Positions 62,091-64,000 of a DNA stretch of 64,000 bases are shown piece after piece. Positions within the stretch are counted from its first letter, which is position 1; each line of letters starts with the position of its first letter. The DNA comes from JANQHO01 sp965218075 (GTDB taxonomy: Bacteria; Bacteroidota; Bacteroidia; Flavobacteriales; Schleiferiaceae), in the NCBI GenBank assembly GCA_965218075.1, contig CBDCJZ010000003.1, positions 1,302,001 through 1,366,000 on the forward strand, written 5' to 3'. Below the pieces are notes generated by a model that did no database searches, was not told where the DNA came from, and saw only the letters and a list, made by a program, of their open reading frames with translations. The position numbers and the translations under genes are program-made.

Positions 62091-62834
62091 TTGCGCTATT
62101 TTATCTGCCTATCTTATTCAGGAACTTCGTTTCATGGTTGGCAGGTACAGCCTAATGCTGTTTCTGTTCAGGAAGTTTTGAATACAGCCTTTAGTACTAT
62201 TGTAGGTGAAGAAATCTATCTCGTAGGTGCCAGTAGAACAGATACAGGGGTACATGCCAGAGAAGTGTGGGCTCATTTTAATGCAGAAAATAAGTTGATT
62301 CCCGATTTAGTTTGTAAGCTCAATAAATTCATCAGTCCTCATATTGCTATCCACAAGATCGTGCCTGTAAAAGAAAAAGCTCATGCTCGTTTTGATGCAC
62401 TATTGCGCGAGTATCAATATCTAATTACCCGAGTTAAAGACCCATTTCTGACCAAGCAAGCTTATTTTTACTACGGCGAACTGAATATAGAAAAAATGCA
62501 GCAGGCATCCTATGAATTATTAGGTGAAAAGGATTTTAGCTGTTTTTCCAAGTCTTATATGCAAGCTAAAACAAATATTTGCAATGTTATGGAGATAGTT
62601 TGGCAAAAGCAGAATAACCTTTTGGTTTTTACTATTCAGGCGGATCGTTTTTTACGTAATATGGTACGGGCTATTGTGGGTACTTTACTGGAGGTAGGTC
62701 AAGGAAAGCGAGAGGTAGCTGAGATAAAGGAATTGCTGGCATCGGGAGACCGTAAATTAGCTGGAGAATCTGTTCCGGCATACGGCCTGTATTTAATCAA
62801 AGTAGATTACCCCAAAGAAATTTTTAATGTCTGA
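62091..62834 (+). CDS. truA: tRNA pseudouridine(38-40) synthase TruA
   Basis: 247 residues. Catalytic Asp51 in GASRTDTGVHA; YSGTSFHGWQ near the start, and FLRNMVRAIVGTLLEVG. It converts U38-U40 of tRNA anticodon arms to pseudouridine. TTG start at 62091 gives the family N-terminus (RYFICLSYSGT). The stop overlaps the ABC transporter start by 8 bp. Confidence 0.95.
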   Translation: MRYFICLSYSGTSFHGWQVQPNAVSVQEVLNTAFSTIVGEEIYLVGASRTDTGVHAREVWAHFNAENKLIPDLVCKLNKFISPHIAIHKIVPVKEKAHARFDALLREYQYLITRVKDPFLTKQAYFYYGELNIEKMQQASYELLGEKDFSCFSKSYMQAKTNICNVMEIVWQKQNNLLVFTIQADRFLRNMVRAIVGTLLEVGQGKREVAEIKELLASGDRKLAGESVPAYGLYLIKVDYPKEIFNV

Positions 62835-64000
62835 GAAAAGCGTTGCGGGTAAAGCCTTTGATCTGGATTTGCTCAAGAGGATACTAAAGTATGTAAAGCC
62901 CTATCGATGGATCTTTAAAGGAGCGTTGGTTCTTACGATTTTGCTGAGTGCCTTAAGTACAGCTAGACCACTCTTAATCCAATACACCATTGATAATTTT
63001 GTATTATTCCCTGATACGAGAGGGCTGTTTAACTATACTTTATTGTTAATAGGTTTACTTTTTGCCGAATCTGCTGTTCACTTCCTTTTTATATATAGAG
63101 CTAATTATCTGGGACAAAATATCATCCGCGATGTGCGGGTGCAACTGTACAGGCATATCGTTTCCTTTAAACTTCAATATTTTGACCAAACGCCTATCGG
63201 TATGCTGGTAACCCGTACTGTATCAGATATTGAGGCCATTGCTAATATTTTTTCCGAGGGCATTCTGGTAATTTTTGGAGATTTGCTCAAGATACTGATA
63301 ATGGTGGCTGCCATGTTTTATTTTCTCGATTATCGTTTAGTGCTGATTTCTCTTTCAGTAGCTCCAGTTTTGTATTATGCCACACGTTTATTCCAGATCA
63401 AGATGAAATCTTCCTTTCAAAATGTACGTACACAGGTAGCAGCACTTAATGCTTTTGTACAAGAGCATATCAGCGGAATGAACATTGTACAGATCTTCAA
63501 CCGGGAAAAGGAAGAGATGAAAAAATTTAAAGTTATCAATGAAAAACACAAACGGGCCAATATTCACTCTATATGGTATTTTTCCATTTTTCTTCCCGTA
63601 ATTGAAATTATGAGCGCCATTTCCATAGGATTGGTAGTATGGTACGGTGGTTTAGAAGCAGTTGAGGTTGCGGATAAAATGTCCCTTAAAATACTTCTTT
63701 ACGACGTAATTGGATATTCTATTGCCGAAGAAATGAGACAAATCACCTTAGGCGAAATCACAGCTATTATTATCTTCATTACTATGTTATTTAGACCTTT
63801 ACGGCAGTTGGCAGATCGTTTTAATATCTTGCAAATGGGTATGGTAGCTAGCGAAAAAGTGTTTAAAATATTGGAAACCGACAATCGTATTGAGGATAGC
63901 AGCTCTAAGGAATTAGAAGATGTTAAGGGCTCTATTGAGTTTCAAAATGTGAAATTTGGTTATAAGTCAGGTGAAATGGTTCTCAAAAATACTAGCTTTC
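62827..64000 (+). CDS. ABC transporter, MsbA-like (partial, runs off the right edge)
   Basis: About 391 residues visible. The membrane domain (about 20-330) has six helices and the TPIGMLVTRTVSDIEAIANI coupling region; the nucleotide-binding domain begins at about residue 372 (IEFQNVKFGYKSGEMVLKN). The Walker A motif lies beyond the edge. Exporter half-transporter of the MsbA/lipid-A or multidrug type; the substrate is not readable. Co-transcribed with truA by an ATGTCTGA overlap. Confidence 0.9.
   Translation, partial: MSEKSVAGKAFDLDLLKRILKYVKPYRWIFKGALVLTILLSALSTARPLLIQYTIDNFVLFPDTRGLFNYTLLLIGLLFAESAVHFLFIYRANYLGQNIIRDVRVQLYRHIVSFKLQYFDQTPIGMLVTRTVSDIEAIANIFSEGILVIFGDLLKILIMVAAMFYFLDYRLVLISLSVAPVLYYATRLFQIKMKSSFQNVRTQVAALNAFVQEHISGMNIVQIFNREKEEMKKFKVINEKHKRANIHSIWYFSIFLPVIEIMSAISIGLVVWYGGLEAVEVADKMSLKILLYDVIGYSIAEEMRQITLGEITAIIIFITMLFRPLRQLADRFNILQMGMVASEKVFKILETDNRIEDSSSKELEDVKGSIEFQNVKFGYKSGEMVLKNTSF

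Overview
The window looks like a chromosome segment of a Bacteroidota bacterium, probably a flavobacterium-like lineage (order Flavobacteriales is my inference). The grounds are: secreted giants ending in a type IX secretion (T9SS) type A sorting domain, promoters of the TTG / TAnnTTTG kind, an atpDC pair on its own, a bacillithiol gene (bshB1), Bacteroidota-specific families (DUF4292, DUF4293), a sigma-54 with an ARRTVAKYR box, and a low-GC, Shine-Dalgarno-poor genome.

Layout. 1-17150 holds a tandem family of giant T9SS surface proteins: the 3' end of one copy, a 3043-codon frame built from about 30 near-identical fibronectin-III (FN3) repeats, and a 2307-aa modular protein (CARDB-like, beta-helix, FN3 and lectin-like modules). 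All share the same C-terminal cassette. The two complete genes also share the same upstream region and an 11-bp repeat inside the signal-peptide codons. 17589-25401 is housekeeping: rpoN, asnS, era, ribF, atpD, atpC. 25402-27530 is a graveyard with a broken type I-like DNA methylase, ending at tRNA-His. 27683-30429 holds a glycosyltransferase, bshB1 and a lipoprotein. 30561-31496 is a dead IS1595-type transposase joined to a dead DNA methyltransferase. 31664-35771 is ndk, a dciA-like gene, recF, a TPR gene, ribH and tatD. 36614-40973 is a polysaccharide cluster (two flippases around an asparagine-synthase-like enzyme). 41236-46054 is a nucleotidyltransferase, TPR, DUF4292 and EnvC-like row. 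Then come an M1 peptidase, recG, and nrdB-nrdA split by a methyltransferase relic. 55939-59413 is a second mobile and restriction graveyard. rho, a DUF4293 gene, a phosphodiesterase, truA and the start of an MsbA-like ABC transporter close the window.

Two things stand out. First, the FN3 giant carries four 11-bp units in its signal-peptide codons and is out of frame, while its neighbour carries three and is in frame. This looks like an ON/OFF phase-variation switch on giant surface proteins, with variable 21-bp repeats upstream of each promoter. Second, at 58216-59413 a decayed IS1595-type transposase overlaps the start codon of a DNA methyltransferase and both lie between 26-bp inverted repeats. 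The same transposase-methyltransferase junction recurs at 30.8 kb. This suggests a transposon that carried a DNA methyltransferase as a passenger. Every mobile or restriction-related gene seen here is broken, whereas the core genes are intact.
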